Assembly: GCA_910585465.1 (NCBI GenBank)
Contig: CAJUEW010000015.1
Location: 1-64,000, forward strand
DNA from: an uncultured Lachnospiraceae bacterium
GTDB lineage: Bacteria > Bacillota > Clostridia > Lachnospirales > Lachnospiraceae
Length of the DNA stretch: 64,000 nucleotides
Direction: 5' to 3'
Position 1 is the stretch's first letter; the number at the start of each line of letters is the position of its first letter. A program made the position numbers and the translations under genes. Under the pieces are notes generated by a model, which was given only the letters and a program-made list of their open reading frames with translations, did not search any database and was not told the origin of the DNA. Shown in pieces: positions 1-8,487 of the stretch.

Positions 1-526
1 CCGTAAGTCTTTTCCCGTCCCCGGTTCTCGGACGTGTTATATAAATCTATAGTTTGATAGGTAAACGCATAACCTGATATTGCAACAATATCCTTTTTTT
101 CTTCCGGATATAATTCATTATTCATTATTTTGAATGCATCAGAAGGTGGTATTTTTTGAGTTACAATCAACGCCTCTTTCTCATATTCCGATTTTGCTTT
201 TTCTAATAAAACAATTATTTTGGAAATTTCACTTTCAAAATCTATCCAATTTTGTTTCATACGCTTAAAATTTCTATTGAAATAATCAATCCATAAATTT
301 TGTTGCAAATTTGCATTCAATTTTTTACATAATACACCCTCGCAATCAGAAAAAATATCTTCAAAGAATTTTTTTCTATCTGCATTTTCAATTTTTCAAT
401 AGCTGCATTTCTTTCTTCTGAAACATGTATCTCCAAAAATTCCCTTGCAAATTCGAGAAAATCTCTATATTGTGTTGGCAAATTGTGTTCAATATCAAAT
501 CCATTCCCAATCATTAGTATTTGCAT
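1..526 (-). pseudogene. AbiH-family abortive infection protein, frameshifted, 3' end outside window
   Basis: The start reads M-x-I-L-M-I-G-N-G-F-D followed by H-N-L-P-T-x-Y-x-D-F-L, the N-terminal signature of the AbiH phage-defence family. The frame breaks at a run of five T (392-396 on the plus strand); adding one A to the coding-strand run restores a continuous frame that continues with NLWIDYF and NWIDFE, both typical of AbiH, to the window edge. A GGGGAACG stretch precedes the ATG. AbiH proteins are thought to stop phage growth by killing or arresting the infected cell; the mechanism is not established. As written the product ends after 69 residues. It may be a true pseudogene, a phase-variable gene or a sequencing error; family assignment is fairly safe. 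Confidence 0.75.
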
Positions 527-640
527 ATTTACGTTCCCCTTATTACTTCATAATTATTAACTATTTTCAGTATTAAAGCATATCTATAGCCGAAAAATTA
601 AGACGTTTTACAAAAACAAAACGTCTTAATTTCTATCTAT

Positions 641-823
641 TTACATACCTTTTTCTGCCTGAAGCAGTTCCAAGATTCTCTCTGCCCCTTTTTTTGTATC
701 TGCAATAATTTCCTCTGGTGTCATCTTGATATGGCGCAGGGAGTTATATTCCCTGATTTTGCGTATGTCCTCAACATCAAAGTTCTTACTCACAACCGGT
801 TCAGTCATCATCATGCTCATCAT
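641..823 (-). CDS. Small protein partnered with PIN toxin (possible antitoxin)
   Basis: A 60-residue, charged protein that overlaps the 3' end of the PIN-domain gene by 23 bases, so the two are probably translationally coupled. The start region is Met-rich (MMSMMM) and followed by a predicted helical, acidic and basic C-terminal half (EEIIADTKKGAERILELLQ). No DNA-binding motif is obvious. Its place next to a PIN ribonuclease gene makes an antitoxin role plausible, although in most VapBC loci the antitoxin comes first, and here it follows the toxin. I do not recognise a family from sequence alone. Confidence 0.6.
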   Translation of the reverse strand: MMSMMMTEPVVSKNFDVEDIRKIREYNSLRHIKMTPEEIIADTKKGAERILELLQAEKGM

Positions 824-1292
824 CTCCTTCCAATAATGCTGACGGCGGGTATATCAACAAATCCTTATAGCCCTCCATCGTTGTTATGATTTTTACACCT
901 TTTACTGTTTTTACATTGACAATATGCTTAAAGTTCCAAGAAATAATTACATCGCAGCCTGCAAGGATTGCTGCCGCAATATGCTGACAATCGTCAAAGC
1001 TCTTTTCACGCAGGATACCAAAATCAATAAACTTTCCTGCCAGTTTCACAATGTCCTTATCCGTTTCGATTACATGATACTTTATCTGTTTCAGATAATC
1101 CAAAAGCACTTTCAGTTTTTCCTCTGTGCATCGGTCTATTTCTCTTAAAACAATATCAGATATATAAACCTCGTACACTCCCTGCCGAAACAGTTCCCAT
1201 AGCGCAAGCGTGTCCTGCATTCTCTCGAAAGCATCCTCTTGATACAGATAACTAACCACCGAAGTGTCCAAATATACTTTCAACTTTTTCAT
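801..1292 (-). CDS. PIN-domain protein, VapC-like toxin
   Basis: A 163-residue protein beginning KKLKVYLDTSVVSYL, where LDTS carries the first catalytic aspartate of the PIN fold. Further acidic positions follow in the order expected for PIN nucleases: the glutamate in LREI (near residue 50) and aspartates in KSFDDCQHIAAA (near 100) and in the AGCDVIISWNFKHI segment (near 115), which is the usual C-terminal PIN core. Such proteins cleave RNA, often tRNA or mRNA, and act as toxins in type II systems. The very acidic C-terminus (GDDEHDDD) is encoded in the overlap with the downstream small gene. An AAGGAG-like site precedes the ATG. Target unknown. Confidence 0.8.
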   Translation of the reverse strand: MKKLKVYLDTSVVSYLYQEDAFERMQDTLALWELFRQGVYEVYISDIVLREIDRCTEEKLKVLLDYLKQIKYHVIETDKDIVKLAGKFIDFGILREKSFDDCQHIAAAILAGCDVIISWNFKHIVNVKTVKGVKIITTMEGYKDLLIYPPSALLEGDDEHDDD

Positions 1293-1870
1293 TAAATCTC
1301 TCCTTCTGATTATATTATATGCAGTAATCGATTATAGGGCAAGCATATTCTATCTGAAATTATTGTCAAATCAAGGCTCTTTCAAAATGGTGTAGTAGTG
1401 GTACAGTAAGCGCCTTGTTTCACCAAGAAATCATTGATTTTACAGGCTTTCTCGGAATATTTCAAGATACTGCCGTGGCAGACGAAAAGTATTCTAATCA
1501 TAATTTTTTCCTTTCTCAAAATGCCCGAAAACAACCTGTTTTGGCACGTTTTGCGGACTTGTAGTTTTTTATTTCAGCACCCTCGTTTTACTACACTTTT
1601 TGCAAAACGTGGCAAATCGGAGCAATTCACAGCCCTCAATCGTAGTCTTTCCGTAGTCGGATAGGGGGTGCAAAACTACTCTGGTTTTTACGGAAACGGG
1701 TGCATTTTCCGGCTGACGGGTGCATTAGGGGGTGCATCATTTAACGATAAGGTTTTCCCATCCATTATAGCAGAAAACCCCTTCTCATTCCACCATATTT
1801 TCAATGCTGCTGCCTGCCCCAAATGAAAAACGCCCTGCCGGAACAGAGCGCCTTTCTGACCCCTCCATTA
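1293..1870. other. Integrase-end region with GGTGCA/GGTGTAG repeats
   Basis: No gene seen. Repeated short words occur near the end of the integrase remnant: GGTGTAGTAGTGG near 1390, GGGGGTGCAAAAC near 1667, and three copies of GGGTGCAT between about 1698 and 1737. Similar words (AGGTGCAAAT twice, GGTGTAGTAA twice) occur beside the second integrase remnant at 14.66-14.92 kb. Closely spaced direct repeats near the end of a Tn916-type element are typical arm sites bound by the N-terminal domain of the integrase. The binding role is inferred. Confidence 0.5.
1471..1493 (+). repeat. 23-bp core repeat, copy 1 (candidate attachment site)
   Basis: The sequence TGCCGTGGCA-GACGAAAAGTATT occurs here and again, identical and in the same orientation, at 14734-14756. 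Each copy lies 170-400 bp beyond the 3' end of a tyrosine integrase remnant. The first ten bases form a TGCC-GT-GGCA dyad. Its position fits the core of an attachment site or a conserved terminal segment of one element family. Confidence 0.5.
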
Positions 1871-2488
1871 TTAAATTGCCCGAAACATTTTCTGCGATAC
1901 TGCTTTTTCCCCTTTTGCCTTATCCAGTTCTTTTCTCGCATCTTCCAGACCTGTTACCCGCTTCAGTTCGCCTTCCGCATCCTCCAGGCCGATATGTGTA
2001 TAGGTATTCAGCGTAACCCCTATATTGCTGTGTCCCATCAGGTACTGCAGGGTTTTTGGATTCATTCCCGCTTTTGCCATATTGCTGCAATAGGTGTGTC
2101 TGCAGACATGGGGCGTGATCTTCGGCATCTGCACCCGGTAGATTTCATTATAGCGGTTCAGCATATGCTTGAAACGGTGTTCCCAATGCATTGCTACCTC
2201 CGGGTAGCCGTTCTTGTCCGTAAAAAGGAATCCGCCATACCCGCCTATGATGCGCTCATGTTCCGGCGGCTCCCGGTCCTCGATAATTGCCCGGAAGCAC
2301 TGTGCCACATCCTCCGTCATCGGCAGTTTCCTCGTTCCCGCATTGGTCTTGGTGCTTTCAATGATGTACACCATTCTTGATGAGCGCTGCAGTTGGTGGT
2401 CGATATTGATGACCCTGTTTTCCAGATCGATGTCCGAAAGCGTCAGACCGCAGAATTCCGAAATCCTCATCCCCGGCTTTCCTGCCAT
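1871..2488 (-). pseudogene. Tn916-type tyrosine integrase, catalytic domain only
   Basis: The 205 residues contain the catalytic half of a Tn916/ICE-type tyrosine recombinase: the first arginine in GMRISEF, the H-x-x-R box in ITPHVCRHTYC, and the second histidine and nucleophilic tyrosine in LMGHSNIGVTLNTYTH. The usual arm-binding and core-binding N-terminal domains (about 200 residues) are missing, and the reading frame overlaps the end of the upstream excisionase-like gene by 22 bases. The simplest reading is a deletion that joined the end of xis to the middle of int. It is unlikely to recombine DNA alone. Confidence 0.85.
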
Positions 2489-2697
2489 TTCGCTTCCCTC
2501 CTTCTTATTTCCGGATGTTCTTCCAGATACTTTACAAATTCCGTTTGGAGGATCAGCCTGCGCTTATAATAGTAAAAGGCGACAAATGGCAGCCCCTCCT
2601 CCTTCAGCAATGCATAGATTTTTCTGCGGCTTAGTTCAAAATATTCCACTGCTTCCTGAACGGTCAGTACATCCTTGTTTTTCAACTGTGGTTTCAT
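2467..2697 (-). CDS. Excisionase-like HTH protein
   Basis: A 76-residue protein with a winged-helix/MerR-like DNA-binding fold: the motif LTVQEAVEYFELSRRKIY is the helix-turn-helix, and YYKRRLILQTEFVKYLEEHP resembles the C-terminal half of Tn916-family excisionases. The start at 2697 is preceded by GGAGGT with good spacing; an upstream in-frame ATG lacks one. The last residues (REAKWQESRG) are probably not original, because the frame runs into the truncated integrase at a deletion junction. Excisionases bend the element ends and direct the integrase towards excision. Confidence 0.65.
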   Translation of the reverse strand: MKPQLKNKDVLTVQEAVEYFELSRRKIYALLKEEGLPFVAFYYYKRRLILQTEFVKYLEEHPEIRRREAKWQESRG

Positions 2698-2797
2698 TTC
2701 CGCAACCTCCAATCAGTATTTCTGCCCTTTCCAGGGTCATAACATATATCACTCTAAAGCCGCTAAATAGCAACTACTTTTGGCAGATAAAAACTAT

Positions 2798-3037
2798 TTA
2801 TATCTCTGAAGAATCGTCAATGAATTTTTCAAATTTGGGGCGGATGATCAGATACTTGTTTCCGCAGAATACAGAAAACCTACCCGTGTTTTCCTCTGCC
2901 ATCCTCCGCATTTTTTTAATACCGATATTAAAATAGGCTGCCGCCTCCTTGACGGTAAGCGTATATTTCTCACATATCGGCACATGGTCATTATTTGCAA
3001 TCACTATCTTTTCCGCTTCACTTTTTTTATTCTGCAT
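2798..3037 (-). CDS. xis: Tn916-type excisionase
   Basis: A 79-residue protein closely matching the Tn916-like Xis pattern: VPICEKYTLTVKEAAAYFNI (helix-turn-helix), then KKMRRMAEE, then FCGNKYLIIRPKFEKFI at the C-terminus. The start at 3037 follows GGAGGTGGGCGG; longer in-frame starts would read back through the upstream gene. It overlaps the zinc-finger protein gene by 11 bases, as in many conjugative elements. The intact xis beside a broken integrase suggests an immobilised element. Confidence 0.8.
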   Translation of the reverse strand: MQNKKSEAEKIVIANNDHVPICEKYTLTVKEAAAYFNIGIKKMRRMAEENTGRFSVFCGNKYLIIRPKFEKFIDDSSEI

Positions 3038-3452
3038 TCCGCCCACCTCCGAATCTGTCTTTGATATAGCACTCATGGGAGCAGTATTTCCTCCCTGCGT
3101 TGCCGTAGGCCGTGAACGACTTTTTGCAACAGGCGCACACGAATTCATAATGCGCCTTACGCTCCACCTGATCTAAGTGACTGTTCCACCATCTGTTCCT
3201 GCATTTATTGGAGCAGAATTTCTTCGCCTTCCGCACCGGAACTTGCCGCACCTCTTTCCCGCAGCATAGGCAAATGCTTTTATCCCCTTCCTCTAAAAGA
3301 ACCGCCGTATCTGCCGCTGCCCTGTTCAGTCCGTTCCTCCTGCAGAATGATTTTACTGTATTTTCCGAAATCCCAAGCTCTCGTGCGATCGTTATATACC
3401 CATGGCCATCGGCTTTCATCTCCCGTATCCTGTTTTTTTGTTTGTCAGTCAT
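3027..3452 (-). CDS. HTH and zinc-finger regulator of Tn916-type element (sigma-70-like)
   Basis: A 141-residue protein with an N-terminal sigma-70 region 4-like helix-turn-helix (ITIARELGISENTVKSFCRRNGL, residues about 20-42) and two Cys-rich clusters: C-L-C-C at about 61-64 followed by FCSNKCRNRWW, and C-A-C-C at about 106-109 followed by YCSHEC. This architecture recurs in clostridial conjugative transposons directly upstream of xis, where it is often named as a sigma-70-like protein. It probably controls element genes. An AGGAGGCG site precedes the start. Confidence 0.75.
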   Translation of the reverse strand: MTDKQKNRIREMKADGHGYITIARELGISENTVKSFCRRNGLNRAAADTAVLLEEGDKSICLCCGKEVRQVPVRKAKKFCSNKCRNRWWNSHLDQVERKAHYEFVCACCKKSFTAYGNAGRKYCSHECYIKDRFGGGRNAE

Positions 3453-3698
3453 GAAAACGCCTCCTCATCATACGGAGATTTGAAAGCGGCTTTATACACC
3501 CATAGACGCAAAAAATATCTGCCTGGCGTTCCAAAGCCATTATATCTCCTCACTATACGGAGATTTTCGGGCAGTTTTGGATACCCATGGTTTAGAAAAA
3601 TTTGTGCCAGCGGCGTTAATAGGCTGCCCGACCATTTAATTTTGATTATTTGAATACAAATGAAATGCTATAATAGTAAAAAACGAAAGAATGGTTTA
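3453..3698. repeat. Intergenic region with paired ATACGGAGATTT repeat
   Basis: No gene seen. The word ATACGGAGATTT occurs at 3470-3481 and 3555-3566, each preceded by CTCCTCA, 85 bp apart in direct orientation upstream of the HTH/zinc-finger gene. On the minus strand this lies where its promoter should be, so the repeats are candidate regulator-binding sites. Confidence 0.4.
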
Positions 3699-4559
3699 AT
3701 GAAAGAATTAATATTAAAGCTTCGGGATATATTTAAGAAATCGCCTCGTGGTATTATGGCAGTTTTGGCTATGGATATAGCAGAGATTGTTTTATTATCA
3801 CTGAATCCCTTTATTATTGGATCATGTATTGATGGTTTCTTTGAACACAGCTACTTCTGGTTTAACACGCTGATAGTTCTGCAATTTTTACTTGTTGCCG
3901 TTCGCGCAATTAATAAAATTCTCGACACCAGAGTGTATGAGCGGATTATTGAAGCTGAAAGCAATGATTATTATATGGAAAAAATAAAGACCGGTGCCAG
4001 CGATTCACAAATAAGTTCCAGACTGAATTTAGTTGACGAAATTATTAGCTTCTTTGAAGTTGATTTAGTTCAGATAATCGATATGTTTGGCGAGATTGTA
4101 TTTTCACTTATATACATATTTACCGCTTCCGGCCTGTTACTGTTTTTCTCAGCCATTGCAGTTTCCACTCTGGTTTATATTTTTACCAAAAGATACCATA
4201 CAAAGATAGCGAGTAATAATGTCCAGCTCCAGGATCATGATGAAACAAGGGAAGAAGTTATTTCAAGCAGAAATGAACATCGTTTTAGAGGATTCACAAG
4301 AACAGTCCTGAATTTGAGAATATCAAGCTCCGATTTGGATTCAAAGGCATATTTACGTACTGATGTATTGCAATCTGCCTTTTTGATTTTTGCAATAATC
4401 CTTACAGTTAATATGGGTAATTACACAAGCGGACAGCTATTCTCTATCATCACTTATATCATGATGTTAAACGAACGTGTTTGTGAAATAAATGAAGTCA
4501 GGGTTAAAGTATATGATTTAATAGATAGTGTGACCCGCTTAGAAAGGAACGAGGAATGA
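3699..4559 (+). CDS. ABC transporter six-transmembrane-domain protein without ATPase
   Basis: About 286 residues with a type-1 exporter membrane domain: hydrophobic segments near the N-terminus (MAVLAMDIAEIVLLSLNPF), FNTLIVLQFLLVAVRAI, VFSLIYIFTASGLLLFF, and SAFLIFAIILTV. No Walker A, signature or Walker B motif is present, so it matches the family of stand-alone six-TM ABC membrane domains rather than a full half-transporter. I chose the ATG at 3699 because a weak GAAAGAATGG lies upstream; an in-frame ATG at 3660 has no ribosome site. It overlaps the next gene (ATGA), so they form one operon. Substrate unknown. Confidence 0.7.
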   Translation: MKELILKLRDIFKKSPRGIMAVLAMDIAEIVLLSLNPFIIGSCIDGFFEHSYFWFNTLIVLQFLLVAVRAINKILDTRVYERIIEAESNDYYMEKIKTGASDSQISSRLNLVDEIISFFEVDLVQIIDMFGEIVFSLIYIFTASGLLLFFSAIAVSTLVYIFTKRYHTKIASNNVQLQDHDETREEVISSRNEHRFRGFTRTVLNLRISSSDLDSKAYLRTDVLQSAFLIFAIILTVNMGNYTSGQLFSIITYIMMLNERVCEINEVRVKVYDLIDSVTRLERNEE

Positions 4560-5596
4560 ACTACAGAGACGAATTTGAGAAGATAATCGAGAGCATTAAA
4601 ATAGGTCTAAATGCACCTAAAGAGGAAATTGACCGCCAATTTCTTCCGTTGATACAGTTTATAGGAAAAAATGTTCCAGAACAGCTTTATAAATTCAGAA
4701 GATGTGCAGAATACAGCATAGATGCCTTTGAGAAAGATGAACTTTGGCTTTCCAAAGCTGCCCTGTTTAACGATCTCCACGATAGCCTTTTGTTTTTTGA
4801 TAAGAACGCTATACTCGATTCCATAGAAAAAATGTTTTCCTCTGGCGCAGTTCCTTCTGTAATCGAAAAAATAAAGCAAGTACAGTTTCCTAATGCTGAC
4901 TTGCAGAACTGGGTAACAGAAATGTTTTCTTCATTAGATACCAAACAGCTCACGGATATTGTCTGGCAATCGGTTCCTGGTTTTAGCCAATGGCTGGATC
5001 AGTGCTTTACTTTTGCAAAAGACGGAATACGGGAACGCACAAAAATGGTGTGCTTATCAGAAAGCATAAAATCTCCGCTGATGTGGGCGCATTATGCAGA
5101 CAATCACAAAGGATTTGCTATAGGGTATGACTTTAGAAATAACGAAATAACACAATGTTCTAATTGTCCGAATCGTTCATGCACTGATATTAAACTTGGG
5201 ATGATATATCCTGTGATATATTCAGACAAACGTTACGATGCAACAAGATATGGGCAATGGATTGTGCAACAGCAAATAAACCGTATAATGGGAATCCCTA
5301 CAGAAGAACTTTACGATGATGGTTTTTTGTTTACGAAAGCTGCTTTATATAAATCGAATGATTGGTCTTATGAAAACGAATGGAGAATGACATGTTCCAC
5401 TCCCAATCTGACTGTAGAACAAAAAGACCGTTATCCAATCAAGAAAAAACCCATGGCAATTTATTTTGGCAGCCAGATTCCCGATTTTTACCGGAAAATG
5501 CTAATGCATATCGCAGATGAAAAAGGCATTCCAAGGTATCAGATGTATGTTAAAAATTATTCATCTAAGTATGAATTAGATTATATGCCCATTTAA
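4556..5596 (+). CDS. DUF2971 domain protein
   Basis: A 346-residue protein with the DUF2971 hallmarks: LYKFRRC...SIDAFEKDELWLSKAALFND near residues 40-70, SPLMWAHYADNHKGFAIGYDF near 175-195, and ENEWRM near 275. The family usually has FNDPFD; here the segment reads FNDLHDS. A CSNCPNRSC cluster near 200 could hold a metal. Function of the family is unknown; members are scattered through variable genomic islands, sometimes with defence genes. Translationally coupled to the preceding ABC membrane protein by a 4-bp overlap. Confidence 0.75.
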   Translation: MNYRDEFEKIIESIKIGLNAPKEEIDRQFLPLIQFIGKNVPEQLYKFRRCAEYSIDAFEKDELWLSKAALFNDLHDSLLFFDKNAILDSIEKMFSSGAVPSVIEKIKQVQFPNADLQNWVTEMFSSLDTKQLTDIVWQSVPGFSQWLDQCFTFAKDGIRERTKMVCLSESIKSPLMWAHYADNHKGFAIGYDFRNNEITQCSNCPNRSCTDIKLGMIYPVIYSDKRYDATRYGQWIVQQQINRIMGIPTEELYDDGFLFTKAALYKSNDWSYENEWRMTCSTPNLTVEQKDRYPIKKKPMAIYFGSQIPDFYRKMLMHIADEKGIPRYQMYVKNYSSKYELDYMPI

Positions 5597-5666
5597 CAAA
5601 AAAAGAGAGCATGACCTTAAAAATCAGTAAGAAAACCGTGATTGGTTTTCCACCACAACTAAAATA

Positions 5667-5707
5667 ATGCCCGCAGGAAATTTTACCATAAGGCTTTCTG
5701 CGGGCAT
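5667..5707 (-). terminator. Hairpin downstream of endolysin remnant
   Basis: ATGCCCGCAGGAAA (5667-5680) pairs with TTTCTGCGGGCAT (5695-5707) with one bulge. On the minus strand it is followed by TATTTTAG. It lies just past the restored stop of the endolysin remnant, so it probably ended that transcript. Confidence 0.6.
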
Positions 5708-5729
5708 TTCCGTTATATCAGAACCAATT

Positions 5730-6490
5730 TTATACCCCTGCCGTATAATCCAGCGAAATCCATCCATTGCGGTTCTTTTGATAAGATTTCAGCAGCCCCC
5801 ACTTGGATGCCCCTCGCCATCTGCTTCTTCTACCACTGTAAAAATTCCAATCTCCGTATGCTTCCCTGTCTTTTCATGGTCAATGCCAGGGCCGAGCCGG
5901 ATGTTCAGGTCGGGGATGGATACCCGCACCCGATACAGCTTGAACGCTGCCTCCTTGGTGTACACTGTCTTTCCGGATTCATCGAACACGGAATAGCCGG
6001 GATTCTCATCTGCACATTTCTTTGCATTGGAAAGCGACTTGAACGCCCCTTTCTGCGACTGGATATCCGCCCAGGTCTTACGGACACGGTACCAGCTCTC
6101 GGTTTCTGTAGGAGTGGAAGAAGCTCCTCCCGCCATGCCGAGGATGCCTTTCAGGATGGCGAGGATTTTCTCCCCATAGCCGGCTCCCGCCGCCCATCCT
6201 TTTCCATCCGGATTTTCTTTCTGCCCAAGCCACTCCACATGTTCCGCACAGCCCATCGTGACATACTTGAACCACGGATCGATACAGGCATTCTTAAGGG
6301 CCTCTGTGGAAGCATAGGCTTTCAAGTGCTGCACCTGCGCCCGGATGCCGAGCTGCAGCGTGTCAAAGGAATTCTCCTTTACGCCGCCTCCGGTCACGCC
6401 CATGCCGCAGAAATTATTCTGTGAAAGCGTGACCGCAGAGCCGGAGACGGTAAAATTGCCCGTCTCAAGGCAGTTATCGATGTGCAGTTT
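5730..6490 (-). pseudogene. Prophage cell-wall hydrolase (endolysin), 5'-truncated and frameshifted
   Basis: The readable protein has GMGVTGGGVKENSFDTLQLGI and KYVTMGCAEHVEWLGQKENP, characteristic of the glucosaminidase-type domain of clostridial phage lysins, then a SPOR-like repeat segment and an SH3b-like tail (YRVRVSIPDLNIRLGPG). The frame breaks at CCCC (5810-5813 on the plus strand); one added G on the coding strand restores ASKWGLLKSYQ...WISLDYTAGV to a stop at 5730. Upstream the frame is open to about 6490 but runs directly into the end of the HxlR gene, so the N-terminal part has been deleted. A prophage relic. Confidence 0.8.
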
Positions 6491-6825
6491 TATTTTTTCT
6501 TTTGATTCATATAATCAATGTACTCATCACCGAATTTTTGAATGCTCTGAAGAACCGGTTCAAAACGCAGACCAATGTCCGTCAGGGAATATTCCACCTT
6601 CGGCGGGATATCGTTATAAACAGTCCTCCTTATCAGTCCTTCTTCTTCAAGCGTTTTCAACTGATTAGAGAGCGTCGCGTGTGTCATCTTTGGCATCCGT
6701 CTTAGAAGTTCGTTGAATCTTACTGGTCCTCCTGAGAGGTGATGCAGAATAAGGATAGCCCACTTCCCCTGGATCAGCCTCTGTGCAGTGGCATAAGGAC
6801 AGTTTTCAAATAAATCCCGTTCCAT
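6490..6825 (-). CDS. HxlR-family transcriptional regulator
   Basis: A 111-residue winged-helix protein: CPYATAQRLIQGKWAILILHHL, then RFNELLRRMPKMTHATLSNQLKTLEEEGLIRR (recognition helix) and PPKVEYSLTDIG (wing), as in HxlR/YodB proteins. The single conserved cysteine near the N-terminus (ENCPYA) is the thiol that senses quinones, diamide or aldehydes in characterised relatives. The stop lies at the junction with the truncated endolysin. It sits downstream of the flavin-binding protein gene on the same strand and probably regulates it through the dyad at 7449-7463. Confidence 0.85.
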   Translation of the reverse strand: MERDLFENCPYATAQRLIQGKWAILILHHLSGGPVRFNELLRRMPKMTHATLSNQLKTLEEEGLIRRTVYNDIPPKVEYSLTDIGLRFEPVLQSIQKFGDEYIDYMNQKKK

Positions 6826-6912
6826 AAATATTCCCCTTCCATTATAATTTTACGGAAAGGGTATGCCATCCTTCTGCTTCATCCCGTTTCCTGGCATTGT
6901 GGCGGAAACAGA

Positions 6913-7314
6913 TTAAACATCAAACTCTTCCTTTAAATCCATCATACCCCTGATCTCCGCATGACCATCCTCAAGGCAGAACAGTCCCATCTCCCAATGA
7001 TTCTGGTCATAGACAGCCATGATCTGCGGCAGAGCCTCCCTGACTTTTGCCAGCAGTGCATCGTCCTTAACGATTTTCACTCTGCCATCATAGCGCAGGA
7101 ATTCCTGACCGGAAACTGCCAGAACCTCAACCCTTGGATTTTTCATAAGCTGTCCATAACATTTTTTGAAAGTACCAGTCCCAAAATAAATCTTATCCCC
7201 CTCCAGCAGGTGGAACCCAAACGGGCGTCCTTTTGGCTGGCTTCCATCCGTGGTCAGGAAATAAAACACTTTCGCTTTGTCCAAAAATTCGCTTACTTTT
7301 TCTGCATTTGACAT
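6913..7314 (-). CDS. Pyridoxamine 5'-phosphate oxidase-like flavin-binding protein
   Basis: About 133 residues, the usual length of the short PNPOx-like split-barrel family: VFYFLTTDGSQPKGRPFGFHLLEGDKIYFGT and QLMKNPRVEVLAVSG are diagnostic, with C-terminal GHAEIRGM. These proteins bind FMN or F420-like cofactors and often act as reductases of unknown substrates. The start at 7314 is preceded by AAGGAG with spacing eight; the longer frame lacks a site. Upstream lies a clear promoter with an HxlR-type dyad, and the HxlR gene follows 88 bp downstream, suggesting a two-gene stress-response unit. Confidence 0.85.
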   Translation of the reverse strand: MSNAEKVSEFLDKAKVFYFLTTDGSQPKGRPFGFHLLEGDKIYFGTGTFKKCYGQLMKNPRVEVLAVSGQEFLRYDGRVKIVKDDALLAKVREALPQIMAVYDQNHWEMGLFCLEDGHAEIRGMMDLKEEFDV

Positions 7315-7407
7315 AATTGCTCGCTCCTTTATTATATTATATTTGCGATTCGTTTTCAAGAAACAGTTCACTTTTCTATCGTGGTTCTTTTTTTGAACCT
7401 ATATTTT

Positions 7408-7463
7408 ATTATATTCAGAAAAACCTTAAAAACAAGTACGATTCTGAAAGATACCTGGTATCT
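7408..7463 (-). promoter_or_regulatory. Promoter and HxlR-type operator of PNPOx-like gene
   Basis: On the minus strand TTGTTT (7430-7435), a 16-bp spacer and TATAAT (7408-7413) form a sigma-A promoter. Just upstream is a perfect 15-bp palindrome AGATACC-T-GGTATCT (7449-7463). The segment CGTACTTGTTTTTA around the -35 recurs at the same place in the other HxlR-linked promoter near 32.98 kb. Confidence 0.65.
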
Positions 7464-7499
7464 TCCAGAATACCGTTATCAAAACACCTGTTATGCCGG

Positions 7500-8103
7500 A
7501 CAGAAAACAGGGAACAGGCCAATACGCCTTTAACAGAGTTACATTTGAGTGATGAAATGGTTGCACTTCTGAAAAGCGGGCGGATTAACAACCGTCTGCT
7601 GTGCAAACTTGCCACCCACAAGAATTTTATAAAGTTTCTGGCGGATATTGAGGTTTATGTAGATGGGATTGCCGCCATGCAGATTCAGAACCTCAACTCC
7701 ATTGTCGATACTGTCCGGCATGAAGTCATAGAATGATACCGCCTCGGAGAGTATGACCCGTACCTCTGGATTTTGCAGGCTGCACACATTGAGAATGACG
7801 AATATTTCAGCCACATGATACAGAATGATATAAGCGCAATCGTCCGTGACATCCGTGCCGCACACAAGTCTGACAGTAAGAGCGCGCCGCCGACTACCAT
7901 TGCAGAGGAATTGAAACGGGATTTGGAGGATGTGGAAAACTTTAAGGGAAGCCCCCCTTGAAAAACAGGCGGCGCTTTACTGCAAGCGACTGGGGATCAA
8001 TTACATCAAGTTATCTGAAACGGAGTTCCGGCAGCTTGTACATATCCCTGAAAAGTCAAAATTCTCCAAAAGCTATATCAGCCAGAGAAAGAAACGGAAA
8101 TAA
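7500..8103 (+). pseudogene. Decayed mobile-element gene of unknown function
   Basis: A conserved-looking reading frame (ELHLSDEMVALLKSGRINNR onward) runs through an in-frame TGA at 7734-7736, continues with YRLGEYDPYLWILQ, and is shifted once at a run of six C (7952-7957); removing one C lets it continue with LEKQAALYCKRLGINYIKLSETEF to a stop at 8101-8103. The N-terminal boundary is unclear. The Lys/Arg-rich end (YISQRKKRK) and the clean terminator right after it suggest one original gene. I do not recognise the family. Confidence 0.5.
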
Positions 8104-8104
8104 G

Positions 8105-8151
8105 AAAACCGCTGTTGCATGACTTGTTAGTTTCCATGCAGCAGCGGTTTT
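8105..8151 (+). terminator. Rho-independent terminator
   Basis: AAAACCGCTG-TTGCATG pairs with CATGCAG-CAGCGGTTTT around a 12-nt loop, directly after the stop of the decayed gene. The 3' arm ends in TTTT. Confidence 0.75.
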
Positions 8152-8213
8152 GTGCTGGTGGTATTCAGTTGAGATTGTGGTTCGGCAAACTGGAAGTTGC
8201 CAATTTCAGAGAT

Positions 8214-8387
8214 TTATTTTGTAATAACAGGTTTTCCATCAGTATCTAACAACGGTGTTAAACCTCCTCCAAATCCATTAGCAATAAAAAGATAATTTAT
8301 CCCTGTTTCTTTATCAACATAGATTGTCTTTTCGCTTTTAAGCGCTGTTTCTTGATAGACTACTTCAAATCTATTTTCCTTGCTCAT
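8214..8387 (-). CDS. DUF6440 family protein
   Basis: A 57-residue protein (MSKENRFEVVYQE..., then IYVDKETGINYLF, then FGGGLTPLLDTDGKPVI) with the whole DUF6440 pattern: a short beta-rich protein of unknown role found widely in Firmicutes. The start at 8387 follows GGAGG with eight bases between; the longer frame has no site. It stands alone between a terminator and a SymE remnant. Confidence 0.8.
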   Translation of the reverse strand: MSKENRFEVVYQETALKSEKTIYVDKETGINYLFIANGFGGGLTPLLDTDGKPVITK

Positions 8388-8487
8388 TTCAAAAACCTCC
8401 ATCCATTCTAATTTGTTGCCTACTCCATTATACCGCAATAATTTTCTAAATGGAATAGGGTTATCAAAACAATTATACAGCAAGTCC

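Noticed and set aside
924..1148. Plus-strand frame inside the PIN toxin gene
   Set aside because: It is the antisense shadow of a gene with recognisable motifs and has no ribosome site.
1804..2380. Long plus-strand frames across the first integrase
   Set aside because: They are antisense to the integrase catalytic domain, which has all expected motifs.
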